The translations under genes and the position numbers were made by a program. This document shows, one piece after another, positions 46,708 to 58,398 of a stretch of 64,000 nt of DNA. Position 1 is the stretch's first letter; each line of letters starts with the position of its first letter. The notes beneath the pieces were generated by a model. The model searched no databases. It was not told where the DNA came from and worked only from the letters and a program-made list of their open reading frames with translations. The stretch spans positions 188,924,850 to 188,988,849 of the forward strand of contig NC_068938.1 in assembly GCF_016801865.2 (NCBI RefSeq), given 5' to 3'. The stretch is from Culex pipiens pallens. Taxonomy: Eukaryota; Arthropoda; Insecta; Diptera; Culicidae.

Positions 46708-47143
46708 TACTGCCGTTCTACGCATAATTGTCCCATGTTCAAAAAAGTGCAACTGAGAAAAACGCGATTGAAATTTTTCGACCGATTTCTGTGTTTCTAC
46801 GCATAATTGTCCCGTGGGTTCCTATTCACCATATGTGTCCCTAATCGCCCCAGTTAGCAGTTTATCACCCTTATTTGTGATCCTCTTGCTATACAACAGG
46901 TAAACAAGGCATAATGCTTAGTAAAACTAATGATTCCGTGTAAGAAAATACTTGGTGGGACAATTATGCGTAGAAGTTCAACGATGGGACAAACAGACTT
47001 GGTGTTGTTTTTGATGAGTTTCCGAACAAAGTACCAGATTTTATGTGTTTTACTTAAAGTACACATCAGACTAAACTTAAAAATGGCATAAAGTCAAAAT
47101 CGTCAAAAACTGACATGGGATAATTATGCGTAGAACGGCAGTA
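46708..47143. mobile_element. TA-target MITE, 436 bp
   Basis: Ends TACTGCCGTTCTACGCATAA and TTATGCGTAGAACGGCAGTA are inverted over about 30 bp with one change. TA flanks both (46706-46707 and 47144-47145), as for Tc1/mariner. The words TCTACGCATAATTGTCCC and GGGACAATTATGCGTAGA recur inside (about 46794 and 46956), so terminal sequence is duplicated internally. Confidence 0.85.
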
Positions 47144-47145
47144 TA

Positions 47146-47696
47146 GGTACTAGATAAATTTAAAGATCATCTTAGTATCTTCAAAACTTCGGGAACTATC
47201 GCTATGATTTAAATTCATTCCATAAAGTACTGTCTACAAAATTATTTAGAACAAAGTTTGACTTTTTATACTATTTGACAATTTTGAAATAAGAAGACAA
47301 AAACTTCCATGGTTGCTGTGTTTTATTAACCTTTATTTAGAAAAAAAAAATTTATCACTTTTATTTTTTTTTCGAAAATCGCATTAATTACAAAAAAATG
47401 AACCTCTGCTAAGACAATAAGGTCCTGCAAAAAATAAATTACTTAGGATCTATGCGTAAACGTTTACAATAGAAAGAAAGCTTTCTATCAAATTAAATTT
47501 AATAATATCGTTAATCACGCATCCAAACGATTTTATCTGTTTATCATAGTTTATGTTAATTTTTTTGGAGCAAAATTCTTATTTTTTTCTTTGTTTTCCT
47601 TTTTAAGGAATGGAATCTTGAATCTTAAGTCGTCTTGCGATGATTTGCTCACGAACACAGCTGACTTTTTAAACATTTTTGTTTGCCAGACTAATG
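47146..47696. other. AT-rich non-coding
   Basis: No gene seen. Position 47690-47696 is the left target duplication of the SINE. Confidence 0.4.
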
Positions 47697-47997
47697 ACCG
47701 AGCCACGTAGCCCAGTGGTAACGCTTCCGCCTCGTAAGCGGTAGATCGGGGTTCAAATCCCGGCTCGGACCAACACAACTGGTGATCTTTTCCCTTCTGG
47801 AATCGATTGCTTAGTAAAACTGGACCTTATCACGATACCATAGGGAGGCGACCTATGGAATGCTAACATTAACCTTAACATGTTAACATTAAGTTGAGAA
47901 TGAAACTGCCACTGAATCCGCTTTGTAAATGCCGGCCCCGATACTCTTCAAGGGTGTTCCCTTCAGGAACTGGGAAAGATTTACTTTACTTTTTTAC
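47697..47997 (+). mobile_element. tRNA-headed SINE with 7-bp target duplication
   Basis: ACTAATG flanks both sides (47690-47696 and 47998-48004). The head 47698-47768 folds as a tRNA: acceptor CCGAGCC/GGCTCGG is fully paired, the anticodon stem CCGC/GCGG holds loop CTCGTAA (CGT, Thr position), A box is TAGCCCAGTGG and B box GGTTCAAATCC. A tRNA-unrelated body of about 215 bp follows and ends TTTACTTTACTTTTTT. Intact head and visible duplication suggest a fairly recent insertion. Confidence 0.85.
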
Positions 47998-48004
47998 ACT
48001 AATG

Positions 48005-48547
48005 TAATAAACAAGATCAGCATTTTTTGTTGTTAATTTCTAATTATTCTTTCTATTCAACTATACTGAATATGACATAATAAAATAAGAAAGGGAATGT
48101 GATTTTTAGTTTTCTTTAAAATTTTCTGGACTTTGCTGCCGCGATTTCATCTCACTAAGTAGGGGAAATTCTCGTATGTTTGGCAGGTTAAGCTCTCGCT
48201 CCTAACTCCATCCAATTTTTTTGATTTTCACTATTCAAACAACTCATTTTGCAAAACTTTTGATAGAAACTTGCTTGCTCACTTCTTATTGAGCTATTTA
48301 TCACTCGATTTCAGTTGAAAACGTTTTTAATTAGCTTTAATTGATTGTCAAAGTTCTGACCTGCCAACATTAGAGGCACGCTGGAATTAGATGCTGTTCC
48401 CCTAGCTCTTTATTGTTTTGGATTTCTTTTTTGTTTAACCTATTTTTTATCAAATTGTGATTTTTGTTAAACAAAAATACGCTAAAAATACAGTATGAAA
48501 TTCTGGAAAGTTTAAAACGTTGAGTTTAGAAAGTTTTGAAAAGACAA
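48005..48547. other. AT-rich non-coding
   Basis: No gene seen. 48160-48420 contains words (AGGGGAAATTCTCGTAT, CCTGCCAA) that recur inverted near 58855-58915, an old dispersed repeat. Confidence 0.4.
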
Positions 48548-48551
48548 TTAA

Positions 48552-49080
48552 CCCTCTACTGTCCACATTTTTTCGATTTTTTTTTTATTTGCCTCTGCTC
48601 AGGAGGTCATTTTGAGCAACTTTTGTTCTACGAAAAACTTTACTTCTCTTTTTTTATTGTTTAATTTGCATTTATCTTGTTCTGTTTATGTTTGTTTTTG
48701 GTAGTATTCGGCCTATTCTTCCACCTCCTATCATTTTATTTTGCCTATTTTCATGTTTTTACAGTCATTTTTACAATTTTTTACTTTTTTCACATTTTCT
48801 GCTAAAGACTGGCACCATTATCATTAAAATTGTAAAAAAATGCGTAGAGGCATAGTCTGGGACACAAGTAAAATAACTGCATATTTCTTTTTGCTTAAAA
48901 TATAAAAAATGTTAGTAAAAAACACAGGCAAAATTGACCATAAACCAAGTACAACTTTTAACCCTTAAATTTTCTAAAATTTTTAGAGTTCTTCTTTCCA
49001 ATGCTCTTTATAGATCAAATATTGGTTGAAAAATTATTTTGTTTTGCGATTTTTTAGAGGCGGGGTTTGGTTGTAGAGGG
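48552..49080. mobile_element. TTAA-target MITE, 529 bp
   Basis: The left end CCCTCTACTGTCC and right end GGTTGTAGAGGG are imperfect inverted repeats. TTAA precedes it and TTCA (mutated) follows. Same terminal family as 17653-17833 and 28059-28981. Confidence 0.65.
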
Positions 49081-49161
49081 TTCAGGGGGGTTTTTCATCG
49101 TTTTCAATCATGGTCAGCATGGTCATATCTCAACAATCAAAGGAAATTTGATTTTGAAGTA

Positions 49162-50092
49162 CCGTAAAACGGGACTTTGATAGCCGGGGTGACTTTGATA
49201 GGTTTGAGATTTTTCCGCAAAATGAAGAGTACAATTAAGATACGTACGGAATTGTTTAGAATCATACTGACCGTGGTTGAAAAGTGTTCAAAGTACCTTC
49301 AAAAGAACTTTTCATAAAATTTTGAAAAGTTTAAAAAGTTAGTTTACTATAGTTAAGAAAATTTCGATGAAAGTCATTATTTTTAACTTCTCAAAGTGTC
49401 ATGATTTTTTCAATGAACACGATTTTGAATCGGAAAACGGCATGCATTTTCGGATTCTTTGGACAATTTTCTACTAGGAGAAGGTTAAATAAGTTTGTAA
49501 ATAATAAATAATATGTGTTTTTGAAACACAATTTAAAAAAAATCTCCAAATTTATAGGCAATTTTAGTTGAACAAATTTCATGTAAAATGTGAAAATTTG
49601 TGATTTGTGCTTTGAATTCAGTTTTAAATGCAATATAAATCGATAATTTCATACACAAAACTAGTTTTAACAAATTTCAGGCAAAATTCAAACATTTTAA
49701 CAATTTTACCTACAATTTGTTTGTATTTTGTTAAAAAGCTTATGAACTTAGTTAACTAAATACAAAAATTGATTTTTTTTTTCTTAAAAACTTTATCAGC
49801 TACTTAAGTAATGGTACATTTAACGAACAAATAAAGTTTGAACATCTAAAATATGATTTTAACAAGAAACACTATGACTATCAAAGTCACCCCGGAATTT
49901 AATTTAAGAATTTTTAACGTAACTATTTTTCTAAAAACTATTGAAAAAACTTTTTTTCCAAAAAAGAGCATGGACTTTGTGTGGCCTACCCCAGTACATG
50001 TTTTAAAAATAATAATCTTGAGAAAAACCATAACTGTTGGAAAATATTCCAAAAACAAATTGAAATCCTATCAATGTCACCCCGGTTTAAGG
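49162..50092. mobile_element. TA-target MITE family R4, copy 2 (931 bp)
   Basis: Collinear with 33070-33999 and flanked by TA (49160-49161, 50093-50094). It has lost a few bases in the left end (GGGACTTT for GGGGTGACTTT). Internal GGGGTGAC words are kept. Confidence 0.85.
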
Positions 50093-50094
50093 TA

Positions 50095-52569
50095 TTCGAA
50101 GTTATTTTTTTTTAGGTGAATTAAGAGGAACATTATGTAAAAACATTTTCGACAAAAAATACCGGAAAAGTGTAATTTATTTAAATTTCACAAAAGTATT
50201 TTTTGATTGCAAATTCAATTTAACATAAATATTTGGGTGTATTGCAGAGACTTTCTAACATTTAACATCAAACTCAGTTTTTTGTACGAAACCATTTTTC
50301 GTAAAAACGCAGAGCTGTAACGATAAGTCGGATGGTCGATCCGGACATAGTTTTCAAACAGTTAAATGGAATCAGCCTTCAAAAAAAGTACATACAGATG
50401 ACTTAAGGGGGCATAATTTGAGGCAGGACTGCCAGACCTTCAAAAATTTTGACTCGTTTGGAAGGGCTATTGGTTACCTATCCAGCGATAGGCCCTATAA
50501 TTGATTCAGACATTTAGTTTTAATTCAGATAAGTGAGATCAGCTTTCATTAAGATACATAAGTATCAGTTAAGTGGGTACAACATGATACAGGGTTGCCA
50601 GATTTTCCAAATTTTCATTTTTTTTTTGCATTTTTGAAAAGTCTTTTGTTTACCTATCCAACGATAGGTCGAATAACTGATTCGGACATAATTTATCATT
50701 ATCACTTAAAAGGGTAAAACTTGAGACAGGGCTGCCAGAGACTTAATAATCTCGGGAAAAGTACAAATTTTCTGAGATAAATAAATGAATTCTTCAAATT
50801 TGTCAAAAAAACTTTTTATTCAAAGAGCGTTCTCAAAATTTCGTACTGCACTGTTCGTAGTACATATAAATCGTTTTTTGCCACAAAACTGTTTTTTTTT
50901 CTTCTTCCCTCAACTACACTTTTGCAAGCTCATATCCGTTCGCTGCTCAATTTCGTATATGTGTGCGCGATGGAAAACTATTCTATATGATAGCTCTTCA
51001 GCTTTGAGCGAACCCCAACCCACATACGTAGATACACCATTACTTGCCAAAGTTTTCGAAAAAGCTCACGTCTCACGTTATATAGTTTTGATGATACATA
51101 GAGTTGTGGATGTACGTGGAAGGTCGATTGTTATGCCACATGCTTTTTTTTTTGCTTCTTCTGCTCCATGTTATGGAGCGGCTATTTTGGAAGCCAGAAC
51201 TGGTCGAGGTGTGAAAGGTTTGATTAAATTTTAATTGGCGAAAAGTTAATAACCGACACCGGATCAACGAGAACTCTCTCGTTTTTGGCGAACCGTGTGA
51301 ACGTGTTCGGATTCTTTTGTGTTCAGCTTACGTCATGTGAAATATATGAAATGAAAATTTCGAGGTACTTGAAGTTGATTAAACTTTCAGCAATAATTGC
51401 TTTTCCTTTATGTGCAAAAGTGCAACCGAATTAGCAACTTTACTTCCCGGAGCACTTTGTCAACGGGGAAACTATTCCTATAAAAGCTAAAATCTAAAAG
51501 CCTCGGCGGTCGCTATTAGGCTCGGGCTCTAACCCCTAAAACTATCTTGCACACATCTCCACATAAAGTCGAAGGAAGAAGTTTTCGGCATGTTTAGGAT
51601 CGTTAAGTGAATGCACATTCCGCTGCCGAGAGGCGGAAATTGGTTCTATAGCGAGAACCCGGAGATGCGACGCGACGAGTATGGCAGAATGTCATCACCA
51701 TAAAGCTAACTTCTTGTGGCGGGATAATTAAAATTGAAACGTCTTGTGGTCGTGCTGTGCGCGCTCTCATCCAACATCCAACCGTCGTCAGCGTACGGTG
51801 AAATGCACTTCCTGCATTGGTTTTGAGGACTTGCACTAAACTCCTCATATGTGATTATGTAGGCAGTTTCCCTTAGTCTCATAAACAAAATCGGATTTAA
51901 ATTATAAATTACCCAAGTAAATAAGAAAAAATGTATAGAAAAATGTTTTCAAACAATGTTTCCTTTAATTTCCTTATATAAAAAGCAAACTTTTTAGCTT
52001 GTACACGAAATTATTACCAAAATTCATCAAATGTTGCATCAAGGGTTACCCTTTTATGTCCCACACCAAAATTGTCGTCTTTTGGGGGAACACATTGCGC
52101 GCCTATATTTATACATGAAGAGCATTCCGACCACCTTGGTATGAGCGACAAGACGGTTTTTGGTAGGCAGGAGTTTTCCACCCAAAGAAAATCTTCCGCA
52201 TCCAAATGGTTGGCCAAAAATTCAAACTCGGAAAATTGAGCGCCATCGTCGTCGTCGTCTGTGTCGCACAGCACGTGACTAAATTAAAATTAACTAACTT
52301 GGTGAGTAAATTCTTCCCCACCGGCCGGAATTGATGGGCGTGGGAAAAAAGGTTGGGGTGAAGGGGAAGGAAAATGAAAGTTAAAGATTATTAAAATGTC
52401 GTAATCAGAGCACGCGAGCGGAATTTGTGATGTATGTGAAAGGAGTTAACATTAGATGCACGGTAAGAAAATGCCAAAAACTTCCCATTCTTATATTTAG
52501 GAATTGAACAAATTATCTATTGAAACTCTTTTTGTTTCAAAAAGATTATTCAGTAATCTCAAAATGCTT
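50095..52569. other. mixed stretch without a supported gene
   Basis: 50330-50730 has two diverged tandem-like passages (CCGGACATAGTTT / TTCGGACATAATTT, with 'GTTGCCAGATTTT'), old repeats. 50785-51234 is a 149-codon plus-strand frame with no domain. 51490-52440 is GC-richer with no recognised gene. Confidence 0.4.
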
Positions 52570-52740
52570 TTGAATAACTCTTACTTTTGAAAATGTGTAA
52601 TTTTTCCACTATTCTGGTGTAATGTCGATTTTCAGTCTAAATTGAGGTTAAATTACATCATAAAAGAGGTAATATTCAACCTTCCAAAATTACACTTTCC
52701 AAATTTACACATTTTTTAACTGTGTTAATTTAAAAAGCAC
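52570..52740. repeat. palindromic repeat family R6, short copy
   Basis: Words AATGTGTAATTTTTCCAC, TTACATCATAAAAGAGGTAA and CCAAATTTACACATTTTT match the outer layer at 62154-62400. Confidence 0.6.
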
Positions 52741-53744
52741 GGAATATTATATCTTAAAAATTGATACAAATTTTGAAATTTCCCTTCTTAAAATATAAAA
52801 AAAAAGTTTTTTGAAAATAATATTCGTTAACTCGAAAACGAAAAAGTGCACTGTAAAATAAAAATCTTTTTTTTTTATTTTAGCTTCGGTACCAGATTTG
52901 CGCCATCCTAAACTCGTGCACAAAATATGCAAAAACAAATTTAAAGAATTAGAAAATTTAATTATTTTGATTATTCACTGATTTATTTATATTGATGAAA
53001 AGTCAGTTCAAATTAAACGGAAATTGTCTTTTTGGAGCACATTATTTTTTTTTTTCAAAGTCATAACTTTGTAGATGACACCAATTCAATCAGGAAATTC
53101 TTTCTCTAGATACAGATTTCCAAATTTTCACATGCCCATTTTGTTTGACTAGCCCCTAGACTTGTATGGAAACTTGTATGAAAATCCAATGATGGTTTCT
53201 TTTGACAAAGAGTTTTTATGTTTTTGCATGGACAAAGTATCTTCCAAATAAAAAATTACAATTTATAAATTTTGTGGAAATTTGCGAAATTCTAGATAAT
53301 TACTTCCCTATAGAACTTTTCAAATCCGGATGTTGTATATTTTCAATAACCTCTTTTTTGCAGATTGTTTGATAGGAATTTAAAAAATGACAGTTATTAA
53401 GTTTGAAAAATCTGGCATCACTGTTCTGATAAGCTGTACAAAAAGTGAAGTTCATAAAACTTTGCAAGACAGAATTTTGTGTTTTTTTTATCGTTTCTAG
53501 AACCTTATTTCTGCACAACGTTTAGACAAGTTTTTTCTAAGTACTTCAAACAATGTCCCAAGATACACTGACTTAAGTAGAATCTTTAGCAAATTTACTA
53601 GTTCAATATGGAAATAAATACAGATTATAATCATTTATGGAATTTGTCAAGGTAGAATGATATTTTTTTTTGATGAAAATGACTTCTAAAATATCTATTC
53701 AGCAATTCCTCACGAAAACAGCATGTAAAAAAACAAAAGTGCTT
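52741..53744. other. AT-rich non-coding
   Basis: No gene seen. Confidence 0.4.
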
Positions 53745-54547
53745 GAATCGGGCTCCAACATTTTCAGGGGGTTCCTTGGCCGAAATAATTAGACTCGTAT
53801 TTTTTTTGTTTGGCCATTAGGATGACCTACATCGTGCTAGGGCGGTTCGAAAAATGGCAATTTTCGTCATTTTTCGCAAAAACCACTTTTTTCTAAAAAT
53901 CATATCTCCACGCCATTTCATCCGATTTGAGCTGTCTTAGACGCAAAAGAAAGGTGATGAGTTTGGCTATTTGGGAAAAATAGTAAAAAGTTCCAAAAAT
54001 CTAGCTTAACTATTCAAAAAGTCGTATGAAAACTTAAAATGGCGTTTTGACCGTGTCTGGACCAAAGAGCCTATGTCTGAAAATATTTTTATCGGATTCC
54101 TCGGAAAATTTCACATATCATATCAAAAAATTGGCGATGTCGATCCGTACGTTTCCAAGATATGATTTTTTGAAAATAAAAACTGAGTTTTTCGACGCAC
54201 CACGCGCAAAAACACGGAAATGACGAAATCGGCAAAAAAAAAAAACAACTTTTTTCACTAAAACTGCGATAACTTAATAATTTCAGCGATGACCTATATA
54301 TGTCTGGGTATCAAAATTTTCGTAATTGAAAGACGCAACTTTGTTATATACATATATAGGTCATATATAGGTCATCGCTGAAATTTTTAAGTTATCGCAG
54401 TTTTAGTGAAAAAAGTTGATTTTTGACGAAAATTGTCATTTTTCGAACCACCCTAGCACGATAGAGGTCACCCTAATGGCCAAACAAAAAAAATACGGGT
54501 CTAATTATTTTGGCCAAGGAACCCCCAGAAAAATTTTGAGCCCGATC
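53745..54547. repeat. fold-back element with long inverted arms (about 800 bp)
   Basis: The left arm (53745 to about 53869: GAATCGGGCTCC, GGGGGTTCCTTGGCCGAAAT, GTTTGGCCATTAGG, GTGCTAGGGCGGTTCG) is inverted in the right arm (about 54426-54547). A second inner pair (about 54255-54303 and 54344-54407: ACTAAAACTGCGATAACTTA, TTTCAGCGATGACCTATATA) makes a nested hairpin. Flanking target duplication was not identified. Confidence 0.8.
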
Positions 54548-55194
54548 GGAGAACTTTTTTTTCGGTTTAGGCTCTTTTCAAATGGAATTGCTGTATTTGT
54601 ATATCATTCGAGAAAAGCTTTCATTTTAAAGAAACGTTCTGTGAAATTATGAAATTAGTCTTTTGACTATTGGTTTGGTTGATGGTTGATTTTGTTAAAA
54701 ATCTCTTTCTTGCATCTTTCTGTGCCTCAATGAAAAATGAAAAAATAGATTATTAAAATAAATACAAAATCTTTTTTAGTCGAAAACCCTTCACGGTATG
54801 TCATAAATTTCGATCGTTGCTAGATGACAATATATTGTGACATGGGTGTAAATTATGCAACACATTATATAAATGATTTTTTGGAAATGATTTTTGAAAA
54901 CATCTTTTTTTACATTTTTGGATGGATTCTCCTTCATTTTTGGATGGAAATAAAAAAAAAATGAAATATATCTGGCAACCTTGAAATGGGACATTTTTAA
55001 AAAAATATTTTAGAGAGGTTTACCTTTTGATTTAAAAATTGTAGAGTTGACGCAAACAAAAAAAAATGCAAAAAAAAAACAAAACATTTTTTTAATATTT
55101 GTACCAGCATTATTGTTTACGATATTTTTACTTTTCGTTCCTGAGTTGATTTTACATTCTATTCACGTTTAATGTTGAAGCATCTTTAAAGATA
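54548..55194. other. AT-rich non-coding
   Basis: A lone end related to the 9786-10247 MITE (AATATTTGTACCAGC) lies near 55093. Nothing else is recognised. Confidence 0.4.
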
Positions 55195-55349
55195 TCTGGA
55201 GTTTTTTTTGAAAAGGTCCAATAAACCAAATTTTCAGTTTTTGCTTTTTGGGTGTTTTTTAATACCCCTGACTCAAGGCGGTTTCAAAAACACCCAAAAA
55301 GCAAAAACTGGAAATTTGGTTTATTGGACCTTTTCAAAATAACTCCAGA
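55195..55349. mobile_element. hairpin MITE, copy 2 (155 bp)
   Basis: TCTGGAGTTTT and AACTCCAGA are the outermost inverted bases, with TA on both sides (55193-55194, 55350-55351), pointing to a Tc1/mariner-type target. The arms match 29219-29378; the loop is in the opposite orientation. Confidence 0.85.
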
Positions 55350-55351
55350 TA

Positions 55352-58109
55352 TGTTAAACTTATAATAAAATATTTCTTTTGTATCAAGAGATAACTTCAA
55401 AGTATTATGTTATAGTTGGAAATGTTTCATTATTTCCATATTTTTACAGTGCAACTAAATTTGAAGCAGAATTTCTCTCAAAGCCGATTGCAGTATTTTT
55501 ATGAGACTTTCTTTCGCTTGAGAGGCGAAATTCCTTTGGGAGTTATTTTCTTGGGGCACCCCATAAAGTACAAATTGTAAGCAGCAACGAAGAAAAAAAA
55601 AGACTTTCAATGAAAGGAAAACCCCCATTTTTCTCGTCTTGCGTTCCTAAAAGGTCGCATGTTTCCGAATTCTTCTGCAGCGAAAAAGCAAAACATTGAC
55701 GCCTTGCTAGTAAATGGCGTCCCTCGCGCGCACGTGATTTATTCGGCGGAATGTGACAAAATATAATAAAAATTGCTCAAATTACGTCGCAGTCGATGCT
55801 CCGAGTCATCTGGTGGCGATGGGGATAGGGACAAATCAGTTTGCGCTCGCACACGAGATTTTTATTTGCGTCGAGGGAGCTGAGGGGAAAGATTTGCGTG
55901 GGGAAATTGGGAGGAAAAACGCAGCGCTTTCGTCACTTGACTGAAAGGAGGTTAAGGGAGAGTCGTTTGTTTTTCTTTTTCAGACATTTCGTATTTTCTT
56001 GATTTTAACAGTGCACATAATTCAGAGCTTTTTGTACAAAGATTTTTGCTAAGCACATTTTAGTATGTTAATAACTGCCAACCATTGAAAAAACGGCTAA
56101 TATCCACTTTTGACAAAAACGAGATATTAGCACCAGGTGATAGAGGATGTTCCAACGCATCTTCTGGAACTTGAATTTTGCTGAAAAAGTATTTGGACTT
56201 GGCTGCCGATGCGAAAAACCAAACGGCTAATATGCCACTCTTATGGGAAATTGCCTTGACGCAGATTTTGTGACAAACACTAAAACGCGTTTTTCTCGGA
56301 ATACTTGATTTGGCATAATAGCCGAACTAGCATTATGCTCAGGGCTTATAATTGAGGGCGCAAAAATTAGCGACATTATTTTAAAGATAAGCTCTCATAA
56401 ACGAAATGACACTGCGAAGCCACGGTGTGTTGGAATAGTATTTAAAATAAAACCAGGTTAAAGTACTGCTACACGCAACTAATACGAATTAAAAAAAAAT
56501 CAAAAATCAGAATGGTAAAAACATTAAACATTATTCCGAACTGTTTTACTGTCCGACTGTGACTTTAACTTTTTAACTGGACTTTTTGACTTGACTCTTT
56601 GACTTTGGCTTATTGACTTTGATTTTTTGACGTTGATTTTTTATTTGACTTTGATATCTTTGAACTTTTCTTGAATCTTTCTATTTTGTCTCTGACTTTT
56701 TGAGCTGGCTTTGTGTACAAAGTTAATCATTTCTCACATTGTTTTAAACAAAGATTCCCTGTATTTATTTTTTTTAAAGGAAATCGTTTTGTAACCCCAG
56801 CGTGCCATCAACACACCACTACACAGCTGTGCCGCCAACCGAGCCCGAGCTTGGCATTAATTAATTTTTTATCGCAATCACACCAAAAGTGAACGAGGAA
56901 ATGAAAACCATTTTCGCTGATCCACTCTCCCTCTCTCACTCTTTCCTTCGATATTGCAGTTCGGTCTCTTTTCTTGCTCGACTTTCCTCGCACTGCCCCC
57001 ATTGTCTTCAAGGTTTTTATTGCAGTTTTCACTGGGTTTGTTGTTGTGTTTTAGCAGCAGTTTTTCTTTTTGTAGAGTGAAAACTCGGTGTGTGTATGTG
57101 TTGTATATGTAGAGGAAGGAAAAGTCATTCGTACTTACGCCATCGCACCATTACAGAGCTGCACACCTCCCTCACATAGACAGATGTTTTATAGTGGGTT
57201 TATTTCCTTTGTTTTATATTTCTTGAACTATTTTTGTCACTATAATTAGTTTTTTTAACAACCTTTAATTTATCCTTTTTTTTGTAAATCATTTACTATT
57301 ATGAAAAGTTATTTAAATTAAATTAGTTTACCAGTCAAAACAAAACCAGAATACTAAACGAATTAAGGTCAAACCCTTCATCAGCAAAGTAACGTTCAAA
57401 ACGGTGGGTGAAAGGTTGAAAATGAATCTCATCCTCCCATCACAGTCCATCCCCCGTTTCAAAGTAAGCTTACTCTCGGAAGGAATAGAATAAATGAAAA
57501 GAAAACGAGATAAATTTAATTAAATCAATTGATGTGCGAAATCGGCCCCCAAAGCGATACAAAATGGGCTTAGCGCGATGGATATAGATTCTCTGCTGTG
57601 CGTGGGTTGGAGATCCGTCCAAGTTGCTGCTCCAGGGGAGCCCCACTTTGACTCGATCTGACCCGACTCAACCTGGTTGATGGATTAAAACTAAAGAAAA
57701 AGTTGACATGTAAAATTATAAAAAAAACTCGACAAAAAGAGGAAAGCAAGTTCAATATTAAAACTATAAATTTTATAAATAAATGGAACGAGTAAACATA
57801 AATTTTGTCAATTGGGTCCTAAAATGAAGCTTAGATTGCTGATATTATTGTTTACAGCGATAAAACTTATTTTTCTGAGTACAATGAACCTTTGTACGAC
57901 CACAAAGAGTTTAAAATGGATTTTTAAATCAATTTTGAAAAATTAACCTCGCGGTCCTTCTTGACAGAAAAGTTCCTACTTGACAGCTCGTTCCAAGGGG
58001 ACCATAGTTGATCCATCGAAAAAATGTTGTCTTGTCAAAAAAAAATTTTGCATTAAAATGAAATGGTTTTTAATCGTGTTTTATACCGTTGTACATAAAA
58101 ATTGACATA
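55352..58109. other. mixed stretch without a supported gene
   Basis: 56555-56715 is a degenerate GACTTTGACTTT-like simple repeat. 55650-55960 and 56800-57200 are GC-richer, with no recognisable product. On the minus strand CGTAAGTACGAAT near 57130 looks like a donor but lacks a partner. Confidence 0.35.
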
Positions 58110-58398
58110 GGGCTTTAGTACCCAATTTTATGTAATATTACACCTTGATATATGTAACCCATCAGTATGGGAAACCTACTTGACCGAAATGTCAAGATCA
58201 AATATGCGTTTATCTTTTCCTTTCTTCATCGGTCCGATGGCCGAGCGGTCTAAGGCGCCAGTACTTACTGTTGGTGCTGGGTTTGAATCCCGTCGATTGC
58301 CTTTTTTGTGTTTACAAAAATTGTACATGCAGAGTGTAATATTAAGTGCATTTTTTCATAAGGGTGATGTGAATGATTGTGCTTACGATTTTACCACA
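58110..58398 (+). repeat. tRNA-bearing repeat family R1, copy 4
   Basis: The tRNA-like core at 58231-58301 has A box TGGCCGAGCGGTC, B box GGTTTGAATCC and a TTTTTT run directly after. The upstream ACCTACTTGACCGAAATGTC block is kept. The 3' end is altered (GATTTTACCACAGCTG). Confidence 0.75.

Noticed and set aside
50785..51234. 149-codon plus-strand frame
   Set aside because: No domain, Phe runs from poly-T, no splice or promoter context; expected by chance in a window of this size.
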